A stretch of 64,000 bases of DNA from Kalmusia sp. IMI 367209 (GCA_027946365.1 JAPEUQ010000007.1:1922001-1986000); one strand, 5' to 3'; numbered from the stretch's first letter, positions 12,717-25,647 are shown. The notes: generated by a model from the letters alone, not told the origin. A program made the numbers and translations.

Positions 12717-13579
12717 GCAAAAGAAAGAGTGCTCTGGATGGGTTTGACGGAGTTTGACCTGCCAGTCGTTCCAGACTTTCCTCATTTTCATTTTCATTTT
12801 CTCAAAGTACGACCAACAGGATTAATTCCTATTGGGATCTATCGAAATGGGCTGCGCGATAATATCCCATATATGAAAGCAATGAATGACGAGGCTAATG
12901 TCTGGAGCATATGCCAGTGATGAGATTGGATAGCTTGGGATGGATAAGGTGAGGAGCATGGCGTAGGTGGCGTGGGTGGAAAAAGGAAGGAGAATCTGAC
13001 ACCTTGCTAATCCAGGCTAGCGCCTTCCGCTCTCTTCCCCTCAATTCCTTTGTAGGTGTGAGCATTCCGACTGCACGGCTTTCTGCCTTTTGCTCTCCTT
13101 TCCGGACGGTCTGAGCATCGATGTGAGAATCTGTCTATCTATCTATTCATATCATTTCTAGCTCTCAACAACTCGATACTTCATCAAATGCACTCAACCA
13201 ATACCGTTCAATAAATCACCACCTAATTTCCACACAACCTTACTCCCCGTGGGCCTAAAGCTACACATAATCTCTAAGTTTGGAAATTGTTTTTAGAGAT
13301 TGCGTGGCATGGATGTATGAGGTGCGCCACATCTCTACCATTGATGGCTGCCTATCTCGTATCGCGTATTGACGACGCGTCCACCTCTCACCATCGACTG
13401 CAAGCCTAGAACTACAACTACATCTAATTTACTCTAACAAAACACTCAATTTCAATAATCCACTCCGGCTTTGCTTCTTTCTTCGACTCCCAGACGGTGA
13501 ATCCAACCAAGATTGCCTCCAGATCAGCTGAACACGAAAGCCACACTCCGAATAACACCTACCCTACACTCCACCTAAC
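12717..13579. other. Intergenic with 5' region of the FAD monooxygenase gene
   Basis: About 860 bp with no recognisable gene. It has pyrimidine-rich and short tandem tracts (CATTTT repeats near 12783-12801, CTAT repeats near 13133-13146). The C/A-rich, ATG-poor stretch just before 13580 looks like a fungal 5' UTR. Confidence 0.5.
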
Positions 13580-15151
13580 ATGAAGATCATAATAGTCGGT
13601 GCCGGCATCGCTGGACTGTCAGCCTACCTCCATCTGCGCAAACACCTCCCCTCTCCATCCACACACACCATCACAATCTACGAATCGCATCACCCGCGAC
13701 GTACCCCATCCTCGGATTTCCACTCTTCCGAAACCCATACCGAGAATTTCCAGTCAACTGACATCAATCTTGCCACCCTCTCCGAATCTACAGCCATCGT
13801 AGGTGGCGGCCTCGGCATATCCCCTAATGGCATGCGCGTCCTACGCAACTTGGACATCGAACTACACAACGCCGTCGTAGCGCAGGGGTTTCCAGTCTCG
13901 CATTTTGTGTTCAGGGGGGCGAATGGGTGGGTACTAGGTGCGTCACCTACAACTGATAGGACAGTGAGGAATGAGGATGAGGGAGAAGAGGAGGTTTGTG
14001 TCGCGAGCTCGAGACATGGGCTTCGGGAAACGCTCCTCAAGTTCGTTTTGCAAGCTGGAGGCAAGGTACAGTATCGTAAAATTACTAGTGTAGGTAGGGA
14101 AGCGAGCGGGAGGCCATTTGTGAGCTCTACCGATGAGGATGGCGCGGAAAGGGTCGACGAGGCGGACCTAGTCATTGGCGCCGACGGCGTGAAAAGTGTC
14201 GTCAGACATGCTTTATTCGGCGACGACAAGGCATACCAGCCATCGTATACGTGAGTACCGTACCCTTCCACCGCTGACGGCGATCAAGACTGAGTCTACC
14301 CAGCGGCCTCTCCGGCATAGGTGGCTTCCTAACCACACCCCTCCCCCCGCAAACTCTCAAACCCCCATCCATGCACTTCACCTTCGGCCGCAACGGATTC
14401 TTCGGCTACTCTCCTGCCTCATCCCCCTCCACGCAATCCCTCATGTGGTGGTCCACCTACGAAACCCCCCTCTCATCCACCGCCTCCCCCACCGCCATCA
14501 AAGCCGCTCTCCGCGCACGGCACAAGCACTGGCGTGATCCTATCATACAAGACATAGTATCTAAGGTAGAAGTGGAAAGTATATATCCAACGTGGGTGCT
14601 AGACGACCTGCCTCAATGGGGCGAGCGTGGTATCGTCCTCATCGGTGACGCCGCCCACGCACTCGACCCGACGACCGGCCAAGGAGCCAGCCAAGCGCTC
14701 GAAGACTCCCAAACCCTATCGCTACTCCTCTTATCTACCCTCTCGTGTACCGCTAATACACCTCCTCGAAATGTCGGAGTCTCATCCACTTCTAGCGGAA
14801 GCTCGGAGAACGTGAATGACCATGTAGATGTAGCGATTAAACTATTTTATAACATTCGCAGCCCGCGTGTCCGCGAAATCGTCGAACGAGGTAAAAAGAT
14901 GTCCAGCCAGAAAGCGGACGTCGGTGTCGTGGCAGAGTATTTTATGTACTTGTTCCTATGGGCGGTAACGCGGTTTCCCAGCATCGGTGAGTTTCATGTA
15001 GATTAAGAGTTCGAGACGAAGAAGCTAACGATGTATAGGCAAGATGATGCTCGGCGATGTGAATAAGAAATTATATACATGGTCCGCGGAAGTCGAAGTG
15101 CGGAAGGCAACTGAAAAAGAAGAACGCTTGGCAGATGAAGCAGACGCGTAA
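13580..15151 (+). CDS. FAD-dependent aromatic-type monooxygenase, 488 aa
   Basis: Exons 13580-14250, 14304-14986 and 15039-15151 join in frame. The start is ATG 13580, giving MKIIIVGAGIAGLSAYLHL with the dinucleotide-binding GAGIAG at residues 7-12. The middle has the DG motif VIGADGVKSVVRH around residues 198-210. The second FAD motif is IGDAAHALDPTTGQGASQALED from about residue 337, typical of class A flavoprotein monooxygenases (salicylate hydroxylase and zeaxanthin-epoxidase-like). These enzymes use NAD(P)H and oxygen to hydroxylate or epoxidise small aromatic or terpenoid compounds. There is no signal peptide. The last exon is a short basic/acidic tail. No biosynthetic core gene lies nearby, so a lone catabolic or detoxifying role is as likely as secondary metabolism. 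Confidence 0.9.
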
Positions 15152-15376
15152 ATGATTATTACGCGGGGTCTGAGATCTGCTACAACGTGTATGTAAAGAG
15201 TGCACATGCGAAGTAATAAGCATGTCGTAGGTTGTCAAATACGAGTTTTGAGTCCGATGCGTGTTCATATTCAAGAGGTATCTTAAGCCATCCAAACCAT
15301 CCAACCATATCCCACCCAGTCCGCGCTCCCCACCGACCTGCCCACCCAACGCCATACCTAAACAACGACGCCCTCC

Positions 15377-15793
15377 TCACCTCGCCCCCACCTCGCCCTC
15401 TCTCCCACCACTCTCATCATCGCCCTCCTCCTCACTACTACTACTCTCCATACCCTCAAACAGCCTCTTAAACCGTTCATGCCCCTCCCTGACCTCCCTC
15501 TCCTGCAGCTCCCTCACATCCTCAACCTCATCTTCCATCTCGCGCGTAGCATCCAGCTCAGCCTTCCTCTGCGCAAGACGCATCGCGAATTGGCGGCGCG
15601 CACGGGACGGCGGGATCTGCAGCGGCGGCGGCACAGCTGCGGACTTCTACAGCGACAGAGTCAGTGGAAGAATTGTATGGTAGACTGAAGATGCAACGTT
15701 GAGACGGGAGGACGAGAGGACGCTAGACTTATGGAAAGATCGACACAGGGGTAGAGCGTGGAGCGCGGAAGGGTGCAACCGGGGACCTTTCAT
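15377..15793 (-). CDS. Small putative mitochondrial protein, about 120 aa, function unknown
   Basis: Two exons are likely. The downstream exon 15646-15377 starts after a clear acceptor (branch-like CTGAC, then CTGTAG) and encodes a highly charged helical segment (SRARRQFAMRLAQRKAELD and on) ending in a Ser/Glu/Asp-rich tail. Upstream, ATG 15793 opens an Arg/Ser/His-rich, acid-free N-terminus (HALPLCRSFHKSSVLSSSR) that looks like a mitochondrial presequence of the kind seen on fungal mitoribosomal proteins. The donor is unclear; GTTGCA at 15697 keeps the frame but is not a strong site. I do not recognise the family. It is convergent with the FAD monooxygenase and lies just downstream of the SAPS gene on the same strand. 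Confidence 0.5.
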
Positions 15794-16064
15794 CCACACT
15801 TGTTAAGCAAAGAGCGAAGCAAGCAAGGGAAACACATCCTCACACCAACAATAGCGTATTCCTACAGATGCTCTCATACAACCCTCGCCAACACAATGGA
15901 TGAGGACGTATTTACAGAGAAAGGTTGAAAGGTCCCCTAGCCCTCGATACCAATCGCTGAGAACGAGAAGCGACGCAACACAGTTCTCCCAACAAACGAG
16001 TAATGAGAGAAGAAAACGCACCAACGCGCGGGTGGACAATGTAGTGTCGGGTCTCGTGACGTGC

Positions 16065-18987
16065 TTATCGATAGTCCATCTCAACATCTTCAAATGAGAG
16101 TTCACCCACTTGTTCCGAGTCACTCACAGCAGGCTGCCGATCGCGCTCGCCATCGCCCTCGTCCATTTCCTCATCCTCCTCGTCGCTTGAATTGGTAAAA
16201 CCGCTGAGTAGACTGCCTCCGCTAAAAGTATAGCCACCGCCCGAGTCGGTGTTGGTTAGTTCCATGCTATCGAGACCGATGCTGCCGCTATTTGCGTTGG
16301 CGAGTGAAGAGCCTCCGTCGTTACCGAAGCCTGATTGGGCATTGACCGCGTTGAGGACAGCCTGTCTAGGTCCTACACTCATGTCAGGACGAACACCGCC
16401 GAGAATGGCATTGTCTCGCTCTCTTGTTTCTGCCAGGGTTTGTTCGACATAATCTATCCATGACTGGCTCATGACCTTCTCCAGGACAGACTGAGAAAGA
16501 AGCTCTGCGGGGTGACGCTCAGTGAACTTCAAAACCTCCTCTGCTATCAGAGTGAGATGACCCATGTAACCGAGTCGCATATGTGTCTCTGCTTGGGCTT
16601 TATCGCTCGCCTGTTGGCCTTCAATGATCCGCTCGGTGATGCGACCGGTCTCAAATAGGTCTATGGCGAGGCTGCGGTTGTAGCCGCGCTCCATTTGACC
16701 ATTGAATACTTGCTGTACGACGTCATATACAACATTATGGAGGAAGTTGTTCCATGGAAATCGGAAAAAGAAGTCCTACATTATTCAATGAGTAATCACC
16801 TAATTAATATGATAGGGTACTTACAAAAATCGTTGGTACGACCTTATTTTCGACGAATTGAATTTTAAGAAGGTCGCCCACCACAGGTGATCCATCTACA
16901 TCGACTTCGTATTGTGGGGGATATTGCGCGTCAACTCCACCGAAAAGCACGGATCTATTGCTGCTAGTTTCATCAATAGGCGTGACCTCTGACCCCTCGC
17001 TCTCAGCTACGCCAGCGGTGAAACGAGCGGCATCTGCTTTCAGGGTGTCGGCAGCAGCAGCGTCCGTATTCTGAGGCTTGCTAGAGAACAATGGTGCGGG
17101 TTTATCCTCGGGATGTGGCGAGAGGCCTTTGTCTTCAGCTTCCTCGGTCTCTGCCTGGTTGAGCTGTTGTGTCAGGAGTGAAGGTGGAGCAGGCTTCTCC
17201 TTGGCCGCTTCTTTGGTGTCTTCAGTATCGGCCATAACGGTATCATTATCGAGACCCAGCCCACCGACCTTAGCAGAAAGGCCAGCGGATGTAGGTGATT
17301 CCGCATCATCTACTGCCTTGCCGGGGGAAGCGGCTGCGGGCGATGGAGTGTCCTTAGCGGGCGACGCCGCTTCTTTCGCAGGCGAAAGAGGCTCATCAAC
17401 GAACTCTCCCTCTCCTTCTTCAGGCTTTCCTGATCCCGATGCCGCTGGTTCTGCTTTTGGTGATCTCTCCAGCGGCTCGCCAATATGTTCCTTGTCGCTG
17501 TTAGCCTTTGGATGCTCGGATACTGCTTCGGGTGCAGTAACCTTCTCAAAATCATCCTCGGAGTTATTTTGCACCTCCAATCGCTTAATCTCTTCCGGCG
17601 ATTCACTAGATGGTGCGCGCGCGTGATGGAAGCCATGGCTGTCGACGCTTGTCGAGAAGTCTCCAGCATTGGGGTCCCGCGCCGTCAATTTCCCTTCAGT
17701 TTTCAAGCGTTCGCGCTCAACGTCTCTCCGTTTCACTTCGGCCTCGCTACCGCGCTCGTTCAATAGCGCCATATTGCTGCAGTGCAAAAGCTCGGCCATC
17801 AACTCGCAAGTCTTGAACCGGTCGAAGCCGAGTGGCTCTATCTTCTCGCCGAAAGCGGTCTTGAGTTCCCTTTTCCTCGAGGTAGTCGAGCCGTCTTTAT
17901 TGGAAATAGTTTGCCTTGTAGTATGTACTAATTCCATGAACTGGGGAATGTGGTTTGCGAACTGACGGAGAAGGGTGCCCAAATAGATGGGATCAGATGT
18001 CTTAGGTACGGGTCCGATTTGATTCTCCAAGTCGTAATCTGAATTGTTCTTTCGGATGACCTCGATGATGATACCGACGCTGACTGTGAGCGGATTACCG
18101 CCGTGGAGCATGTAGCCAATCATCTGCTTGATGCACGGTTCCGAAACGAGCTGGCGCGTGAGCTCGTTTGGTCCTATCACTTGCGTATCCTGGGTGGTGG
18201 CATTCGCAGATATGGTAATAATAGCCTTGAGAAAATCACCGGCTGATGTCTGACAATTAGACGGTTGCGAGGGCGCGAGGTACGATACGAGTTGCGAAAT
18301 GAGGTTTCGGGACTGTAGCCAGTCGACGATGCCTTGACCGCCTTCGCTCTTCTCCAAGCTGATCATCTTCAAGAGTAGATCCATAATCATAGGGCAATCG
18401 ACGTGTTGCAGCATGTCAGTTACAACATTATCGATGGACTTGAAAAATTCGAGCATCTCCTCCATCTTGCGGTCGAGTAGCGACTCGTTGACCTTGGAGA
18501 AATAGCCGGCCTGGACAGGGTCGAGCGGCGCCGGCTGCTTGATGTAGTTCCAGAATAGCCGCAGACTCTCCTGGTTCTCCAGCACCGCCTCTGATATAGA
18601 CCAGACCTCAGAGGACAGAATCTCGCATGAGACGTAGGCATACTTCATCCGCTGCTTCTCCTCCTTACTCTCCTCGCCTTCGCCTGGATCGGACTTGACA
18701 GACGTTGACCGCGTCCTGACACGCCCAAAGAAGCCTTCATTGCCTTTGCTAGACTCGGATGTAGCATCCTCTTTGGGAGAGATGGAGGGTTTTGGAGCGA
18801 TTACGTAGCGCAGCAGGCGTTCTAAGACCTTTTCGTCGCGCAGATACTCGATTAGCTTCGAGTTTTGCTGCTTCAGCTCCTGTATGAGATCGGACTCGTC
18901 CAGTAGCTCCTCGACCGTAACATCGGGCTTGTCGAGGATGCTGTCCAGCGATGACAGCTGCGCGTACCCTCCAAAGCGCCAGAACAT
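16065..18987 (-). CDS. SIT4/PP6 phosphatase-associated protein (SAPS domain), 957 aa
   Basis: Two exons, 18987-16825 and 16775-16065, split by a 49-nt intron. The N-terminus MFWRFGGYAQLSSLDSILDK is the hallmark start of SAPS proteins (yeast SAP155/185/190, animal PP6R). Helical-repeat SAPS sequence follows to about residue 450 (for example VTDMLQHVDCPMIMDLLLKM). A long acidic, Pro/Ser/Glu-rich insert (about 450-690) precedes a conserved second block at the exon junction (VVGDLLKIQFVENKVVPTI, then DFFFRFPWNNFLHNVVYDVVQ). The C-terminus is acidic. The family holds the SIT4/PP6 catalytic subunit and steers it in nutrient (TOR), cell-cycle and stress signalling in the cytoplasm. It shares an upstream region with VPS60. 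Family call is very secure. Confidence 0.95.
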
Positions 18988-19786
18988 GGGGGGCTGTTGT
19001 GAGGCGCCGAGGGCGGGGCAGCGAGAGGGAGGAGGGGACTCGAGGGTAGCCGCAGCCTCAGGGTCTCAAGCGCGGGGTGAAGCTATGACAGCAGACGAAT
19101 CATGGGTAGTGACGGTGGTAGTATACGCGGCTGAGTGAGGATGCTAAGTCAGCCTTAGTGAAGGGAGCGCAGGGAGGGTTGAGTGAAGGTAGCGGGGGCG
19201 CGTGCGCAGTTGGCGAAGCTTGTCGGTGGGACTGTGGGATGGGACGGTACCTGGCGAAGAAACCTCCGAAGAGGACGCGTGAAGCGAATGGCGGCACAAT
19301 GAGCACACACGGGCAGTTTTGGAGTCGTGAGGGTCGTTACAAATACAGAATGCAGCGGGAGAAGGCAGACGGGGTTGTTGTGTGGGGGATACGTTCGGGC
19401 GGTGACAGCACAGCGTGCGATCTGGGTCCAGCGCTAGGCCGAACGCGACGAGCCTGAAGGCGCTCTCCAGCCTCGACGCCTGCTGCTAGATGCTGTAGCA
19501 GTCGCCGGGCAGTCGCCTTCGCAGTCACACGGTATATAGCAATGAGTCCACGCGGACACTAGCATTTCAATGCGATGCGATCCGGTGTGGTGGGCACATG
19601 TACAGTCCTGCAACGCTGCACGTGACGGGCCGATGACGCTGGATGCGGCGGCCCAAGCTTAACGAATTCACTGCCTGCTCTTAAGTACCCCGCGACTCTC
19701 GATCCCCTGCGCGTGAACAGGCCACACCCTCCTGAATCGGCCGCATAACGCAACACTCGAACAGTGCTCTCCGTGTTCAAACCAGC
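18988..19786. promoter_or_regulatory. Divergent promoter region between SAPS gene and VPS60
   Basis: 800 bp between two divergent housekeeping genes. Only meaningless short frames are present. It should contain both promoters, but I found no specific site I would name. Confidence 0.5.
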
Positions 19787-20475
19787 ATGAATCGCCTGTT
19801 CGGCGCGAAGAGCACGGCGCCCAAGCCGACGCTCAACCAGGCCATATCCAATGTGAGGACCAAGCTACCCACGCTGCAACGCGCACTGACAGCAACCAGG
19901 TCGACACGCGGATAGAGTCCCTCGACGTCAAGCTCGCCAAGATCAACGCAGAACTATCAGCCTACCAGCAGAAGATCGCAAAGATGCGCGACGGCCCCGG
20001 CAAAAACGCGCTTAGGCAGAAAGCTATGAAGGTGCTGCAGCAGCGCAAGATGTACGACGCTCAGCGGGATCAGCTGCAGCAGCAGTCGTGGAACATGGAG
20101 CAGGCTGGCATGATGCAGGACAACCTCAAGAACACCATGACCACCGTCGATGCCATGAAGACCACGACCAAGGAGCTGCGCAAGCAGTACGGCAAGGTTA
20201 ACATCGACAAGATTGAGAAGCTGCAGGACGAGATGGCCGACCTAATGGACATGGGCAACGACATACAGGAGAGCATCAGCCGCAGCTACGACTTGCCCGA
20301 GGACGTGGATGAGGCCGAGCTTGACGCAGAACTAGAAGCGTTAGGTGAGGAGGTCGAGCTAGAAGGCATTGGAGAGTCTTCGGGCGTGCCAGCTTTTATG
20401 ATGGACGACGCTGCCCCGCCACAATTCATCGACGAGCCTCCAGAGGAGAACAAGGTCAAGGAGGCAGCAGGTTGA
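19787..20475 (+). CDS. VPS60: ESCRT-III subunit VPS60 (MOS10/CHMP5), 213 aa
   Basis: Exon 1 (19787-19852) encodes MNRLFGAKSTAPKPTLNQAI, the diagnostic N-terminus of VPS60/CHMP5, and is joined in frame across a 47-nt intron to 19900-20475. The protein is a basic helical N-terminal half (about residues 22-110, with KMYDAQRDQLQQQSWNMEQA) followed by an acidic C-terminal half, the usual Snf7-domain layout. The end PAFMMDDAAPPQFIDEPP is the expected C-terminal region that meets the VTA1/VPS4 regulators. VPS60 acts at endosomes in multivesicular-body sorting by controlling VPS4-driven ESCRT-III disassembly. Length is normal. It is divergent from the SAPS gene. Confidence 0.96.
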
Positions 20476-20928
20476 AGGCCTGACCATCAACGCAATCTCC
20501 ACACGAACCTCGATTCTATACTATGGAACCCAGAGGCTGCATTCATTGCACTGATGAACAATGCTGCAGTTTGCTCACTGCGCTAAGCATCGCCCCAGCA
20601 GCTCCTTGCATACAATCAGGCTTGGCTGCATCTTGTCCCATCTCACGCGGAGTCCGGCGGCGAAAACTCTCAGCTCTTTATACGATTGGCGCGGACTGCA
20701 TCGCCAAGCTTACCATGTGACCTAGCGGAAACCACAATATTCATGCTGATACCCTTTCAAATACCATTGTTATCCTCACTTTATACTCATCCTCCGCGCT
20801 TCCTCATCGTACTGACTTGTACAAGCGCAAGGCTCGATGAGATGTTCAAATCACTCAATTCGAGGTGCAGCAAAATGCGTAACTAGCAGAAAATTAAGTT
20901 TAAACACTAGATTGTATGTCAACCCACC
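20476..20928. other. 3' region between convergent genes
   Basis: About 450 bp between VPS60 and the broken kinase-like gene, which point toward each other. It is likely made of the two 3' UTRs. No gene is seen. Confidence 0.5.
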
Positions 20929-23900
20929 TCACCCAATCGAATAGCCTTGACGTGAAACAACCACCTGCTCAGCGAGATCATCGGGTGCTATCTTCTCGCG
21001 AAGCCTTGCCAGCCGCTTTCGATCCTCCATCAACGTTACAAGCATCCTCCGCTGAATGTCCATGGGAATAATACTACGAAATGTGACCAGTTTTGCCGTA
21101 CTGGTAGCATTCGGTCTCTGAACTTTAACGAAGAAGAGGCTATTCAGCTTCTGGAAAAAGTAAGTTGCGTTATGCTGTAGAGCACTTGTAAGGCTGGTTG
21201 AATGAAGCACGACAGCTGTTTCCAGTAAAGGGATCGCATCCTGCCACGTAGGCTCGGGGCCGCTACACTTGATATTTTTGGTCTCGAAACATTGGGTCGA
21301 CACATATGCGAAGGTAGCACAATCTTCCGAATCTGCAAGGATCCCAGCCCATGAATTTCCTCTCTTGCACGGGACTTTGAAGCATCTGAATATCTCGTGC
21401 TTACGTGGCCATGCAACCAGCAGATGCTTTCCATTGCGGTCTAGTCCTGTATGCTTGAGGACATCGAATATCCTGCGAACCATTCTCAGGACGTGCTGGT
21501 GAAGTTCGGGAGGGAGCGTGATTAACCAATCTCGGATGCCCTTCTCTTGAAACGCACCCATGATGTTATAGGTCGTTTGGAGTTCTTTCCAGGACTTTTC
21601 ATCATTTTGTGAAGATACAAAGGTCGTTATAAACAACGGAAGCATATCAACTACCATTTCGCGAAGTGGCACTCTTCGAGCAACGCGTGTGCAGAAGCTC
21701 ACTTGAACGCCCCAAATATTATCCAAAAACGGTATCAATGCCTCATCATCCTGTTGGAGCCTGTGCTGCTTCAAAGTTTGACCGGGAAGTTTATGTGAGG
21801 CTGCAACGGCCTGAACCAGGGCGTAATTTCCGAATTGGAATCCGAGTTGCTTTTCATCGCGTTCCCAATGAATCCCATACGGGCCGAGAGGCTCGAGAAA
21901 CGCAGACGAGGATACCCAGCATTTCTGCCCGTCAATTCTCCAGTCCCCATTGACAGTTACTGACATTCCAATGACTATCTTCTTCCGCGGATCAAGGGTA
22001 CCCCGGGATAGGTCCTGAGGAGACACTCTTCGGCTCCAGTGGAATTTGGTATTTTCTGTGTTAGAAGCAAAAACAAATCCATCGCCCAACTTGATAGCAG
22101 ATACGAGCTTATTTGTGCCCATCTGGACAATATGGCCGGGTCCCCATGTGTCAAGAAGATCTTGGGCATTCGTCAATAGATCGAAGCCGGGTGGTTTTCT
22201 AGCTGGAAGTGAATGTACTTGTGACTGTACCAATTTGAACGTTAAAACCGGAGCTTGAATCATGTCGCCGATGCATGTGAGATTGTTGAGACTGGCTTCT
22301 ATCCCATCGTAGTCTTCTGAAGGTGTTCGAGACCCAAGTAGATGAATTTTTTGAAGCGGAGTATCTAAGAAAAAAGGAAGAATAGCTGCTACATGTGCTT
22401 GGCTATACGAAAGGAAGCCTAAGCTTATGAGCTGAACGGCTAAGGAGCAAGACTGGAGGGCTGCGCTGACATCATAAGTGTAAGCGAAATCTGTTGCTTC
22501 CGGCATGAAAGGCTGGAAAAGCTGTGAGGCTAGTTCCTGAATCTTCAGAGTATCAGCTGGGCGTATGTCAGGTAACTTAGTCAAGCTTTCGAGTTCTGAT
22601 GACATCTGCAACGCAAGCTCGAAATGAATCCGGCATATCTCTACTAATGGCCCTGTCTTTTCTTGTTGTTCAGCATCGTAGGTCTGCAGCCGCAATATGG
22701 TAAACGAGTCGCAACAAAGCCCAGCAGCTTGAACGTGGCCTGCAGCGAGGCAAAAGCGTGAAAGAGAACTCCTGATCCGAGAAACTATTGTGCGATAGTC
22801 CTGAGCATTTATATATGAAGGTTGAGAATATGTCACGATGGCGGTAGTGTTCTGGTTTTCGAACTTGACAAAACCGTTCCATTCTTTCAAGTTCCGAGAT
22901 ATTGGCGTGATGCCGGCCAGACCACAGAGCTGTTGAACGGTTTTCATGATGCCCCGCCAATTCTCGGAAGGGGAAGCGATGCTGTGGTGAAATGGGAACG
23001 TAGTCTAGGGGCGATCGGTCCTGAGAGAAGAATTGGTGTACGCATCCTGGAAGATGAATGCCAGGCTTTACATCAACTATACTGATTGTGTCCGGAACGA
23101 AGTATATCCAGGGAGAGTCGGTAGCTTGTTCCCATAGAAGGTCTGCAATTTCATCGTGTGTATAGCCAATATCTTCCATCTCGCGTAACCAGGAATATTC
23201 GTCTTGGGAAGCGACTTTGAATCGATTTTTGAGTAGTCGGCGTAACCCATTGATATCATGGCTGCTCACTGCTTCCGCTATTGTCGTAGGAGAGTTGACA
23301 GAAATGTTGAGGTTAGACTTGACGGCTTGAGATGATACCTCTGTCTCTTCATCTAATCCCTCTTCAGCGTTTTGACTCTCTTCATCGTCTTCATTGTCTC
23401 CATCACCTGCATTATATTCGTTTTCCACGATATCCTTATCTTTTATGTGGCCACCATCCTCATATTCGTCGTTTCCGGTTTTCTCGCTCAATTCTTCTGG
23501 ATAATGACCCAAACGATACGTTCGGTTGCGTGCTTTTGTTTCCGAATCATCTTCGATTTCATTTCTTACATCACTGAGCAATCCTACATTGCGTGCAGTC
23601 GGAAGATGGTAGTCTTCCTTACGACTATTGAGTAAACTTGGCTTCCTGATGATTTCAAACAAGCCTGAGTCAGTTGCCCGATCATGCTGGATCCTTTGTG
23701 TGCAATAACTATCCTCCCCCCTCACAGCGTCTGTTGAATTCCTCGAACTTTCTCACAATGGCACTCAGTTCATCGCGTTCTTTAGGGTCCACCCTTAGCA
23801 AGGAAGCTCTATGTATTCCAGAAGATCTTGGATGTAGCCGCTACAGACGGCATGGTATTTCAGTCTTGCCAACTCCTAGTGGTTATTAGCGAGATGCCAC

Positions 23901-25647
23901 ATGTTGTCCTCATACGACACTCACCTCAACGACGGATGTCCTCATGTGGGCATCAAACAGCTTAGTCTCGTTGTTGTATTCGACTTCATAGAACTTGTCT
24001 TCGGGGTATAATTTTTCTCTGGCCTCCAATTTTCGCGCTTCTGAAAATTCCTTCACACCTTCCCAACCAAGCAGATACCATTCTGCAAATTGTAGTAGTA
24101 TACAACCAAACGACCAGATATCGTATGAAGACGAGACATGCTTATTGATGTCAGACTCAGGTGCTTTGTATGTGTCTGTGAATCCCTTCAATGCAAGTAT
24201 TGAATGAGAGCTATAGGAAAAATTGCGCAAACCCATAATCAGCTATTTTCAAGACGTCGAATGGTTGGTTTGAAGCGCCCTTCACTTTTCTAAACCAAAG
24301 GATGTTTTCCGGCTTGAGCCTTCCGTGCATATTTTGAACATTATGTTGTTCATGTGGAAGCAAATCCTGAAGAACGTTATCTTCATTCTCACAATGGTGA
24401 ATCATCTTTAGAGCATGAGAGAGACCTAGGATTTGTTTAGACATCCATCTCACAAATTCAGGGTCTCGTTTGGGTCGATAGATATCGTGGGGAAGCTTTT
24501 CCCATAGCTGATTTAGGTTCCCATCTGCCCAAGGGAAGATCATATGATAACGGCCCTTGTGCATGTATGTTGCATATAGCTTGGTTAGATGTTCGTGATC
24601 CTTGTCGTTCAAACGTTTCAGCGATAATGCTTCTGCCTCCCTTTTTGCTTTGCTAGGACTTGTAAGTACTTTCAACTCCTTGACAGCAAAGCACCCTTCT
24701 CTATATATTCGCTAAGATTAAGTTAGCACTCATCGTGACAAGGAAAAATACGGACACACCGAATATAGATGGGTATTGAAATGCGCTTGGTGGATCTTTA
24801 CCCGCCGTACAAATGAGAGTCCTCCTTCACTCCACAATGTCTGAGAAACGCCAATATCGTTGTCCTCGAAGTTATCTTTCATGAATGGCAGGATAGTCTG
24901 GTCTTTCAAGTCGTAGTGAAGAACCTTTTGATCATAGTCGTAACTGAGATTAAAAACAGGAGCTAGCATTTGCCATTGATACATGTCGAAGCTTTCTCGA
25001 AGGCTCGGAATCCAGAGTTTAGACCTAAACAATAGGATCGGCTTCTCAGTCGATTCAAAATCCACTTTACGATATACGTCATCGCTTGGGTCAGCTTTGA
25101 AGATAAATGGAAGATCATGGTCATATATCCCCTCTTCAATAAAGGATACAATTTCGGCAGCCTCGCGGAGCAAGCACAATATTGCGAATATCCGTTGTCG
25201 TGATGCCTCGCTTTTCCGAGTTGTAATTGGGTTCCAAATTTGCAGTGCGATCGAGCCCACGTCCCGTTTCCCCGTTTCTCTTTGGCGCTCAGCAATCTTG
25301 AGCTCCTTAATTATGTTGCTCAAGTTGATAAGATGTCCAAGCTCATTTCCTGGTAGAAACAACTGCCCGTTCCTGCCTTCGGCGATTCGTCGCTTTCTGA
25401 TCTGGAAATCTAAAAGATCACGATCCGTGCTTGCTAGTGTCTCAGCATCGTCAAAGTGAGCGCCAATAGCTACAAGTTCATCTGGATCGACCCGAGATCT
25501 ATCATCATTTCTCTCAGAAAATTCCAGTGACAGGCCCCCATCTCGAACAACACGGCTTTCTTCAGTCGCTGACTCCATATATTGGGGTAGTGGCGCCTGA
25601 AGATATGTACGGTCGATGGTCAGATGCCTCTCGTTTTCGTCACTCAT
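20929..25647 (-). pseudogene. Kinase-like fungal gene with a large C-terminal domain, frameshifted
   Basis: Read from 25647 leftward, this locus encodes one recognisable protein broken into several frames. Exon 1 (25647-24760) is a helical N-terminal region. After an intron to 24711 a protein-kinase domain begins (EGCFAVKELK with the ATP lysine), then HGRLKPENILWF (catalytic-loop position, Asp replaced by Arg), KIADYGFAQF (DFG-like), TYKAPESD (APE) and SYDIWSFGCILLQF. The kinase lobe ends with LLRVDPKERDELSAIV. A low-complexity acidic linker then leads to a C-terminal domain of some 650 residues containing CVHQ, VQQLCGLAGITPISR and WGPGHIVQMGTNKL, found in other fungal kinase-like proteins but of unknown function. 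Frame changes are needed near 24218-24222 (A5), 23814-23819, 23716-23721 (C6) and 22970-22973 (G4). Either the gene is decaying or the sequence has homopolymer errors. With the catalytic Asp missing, it would be a pseudokinase even if intact. Confidence 0.75.
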
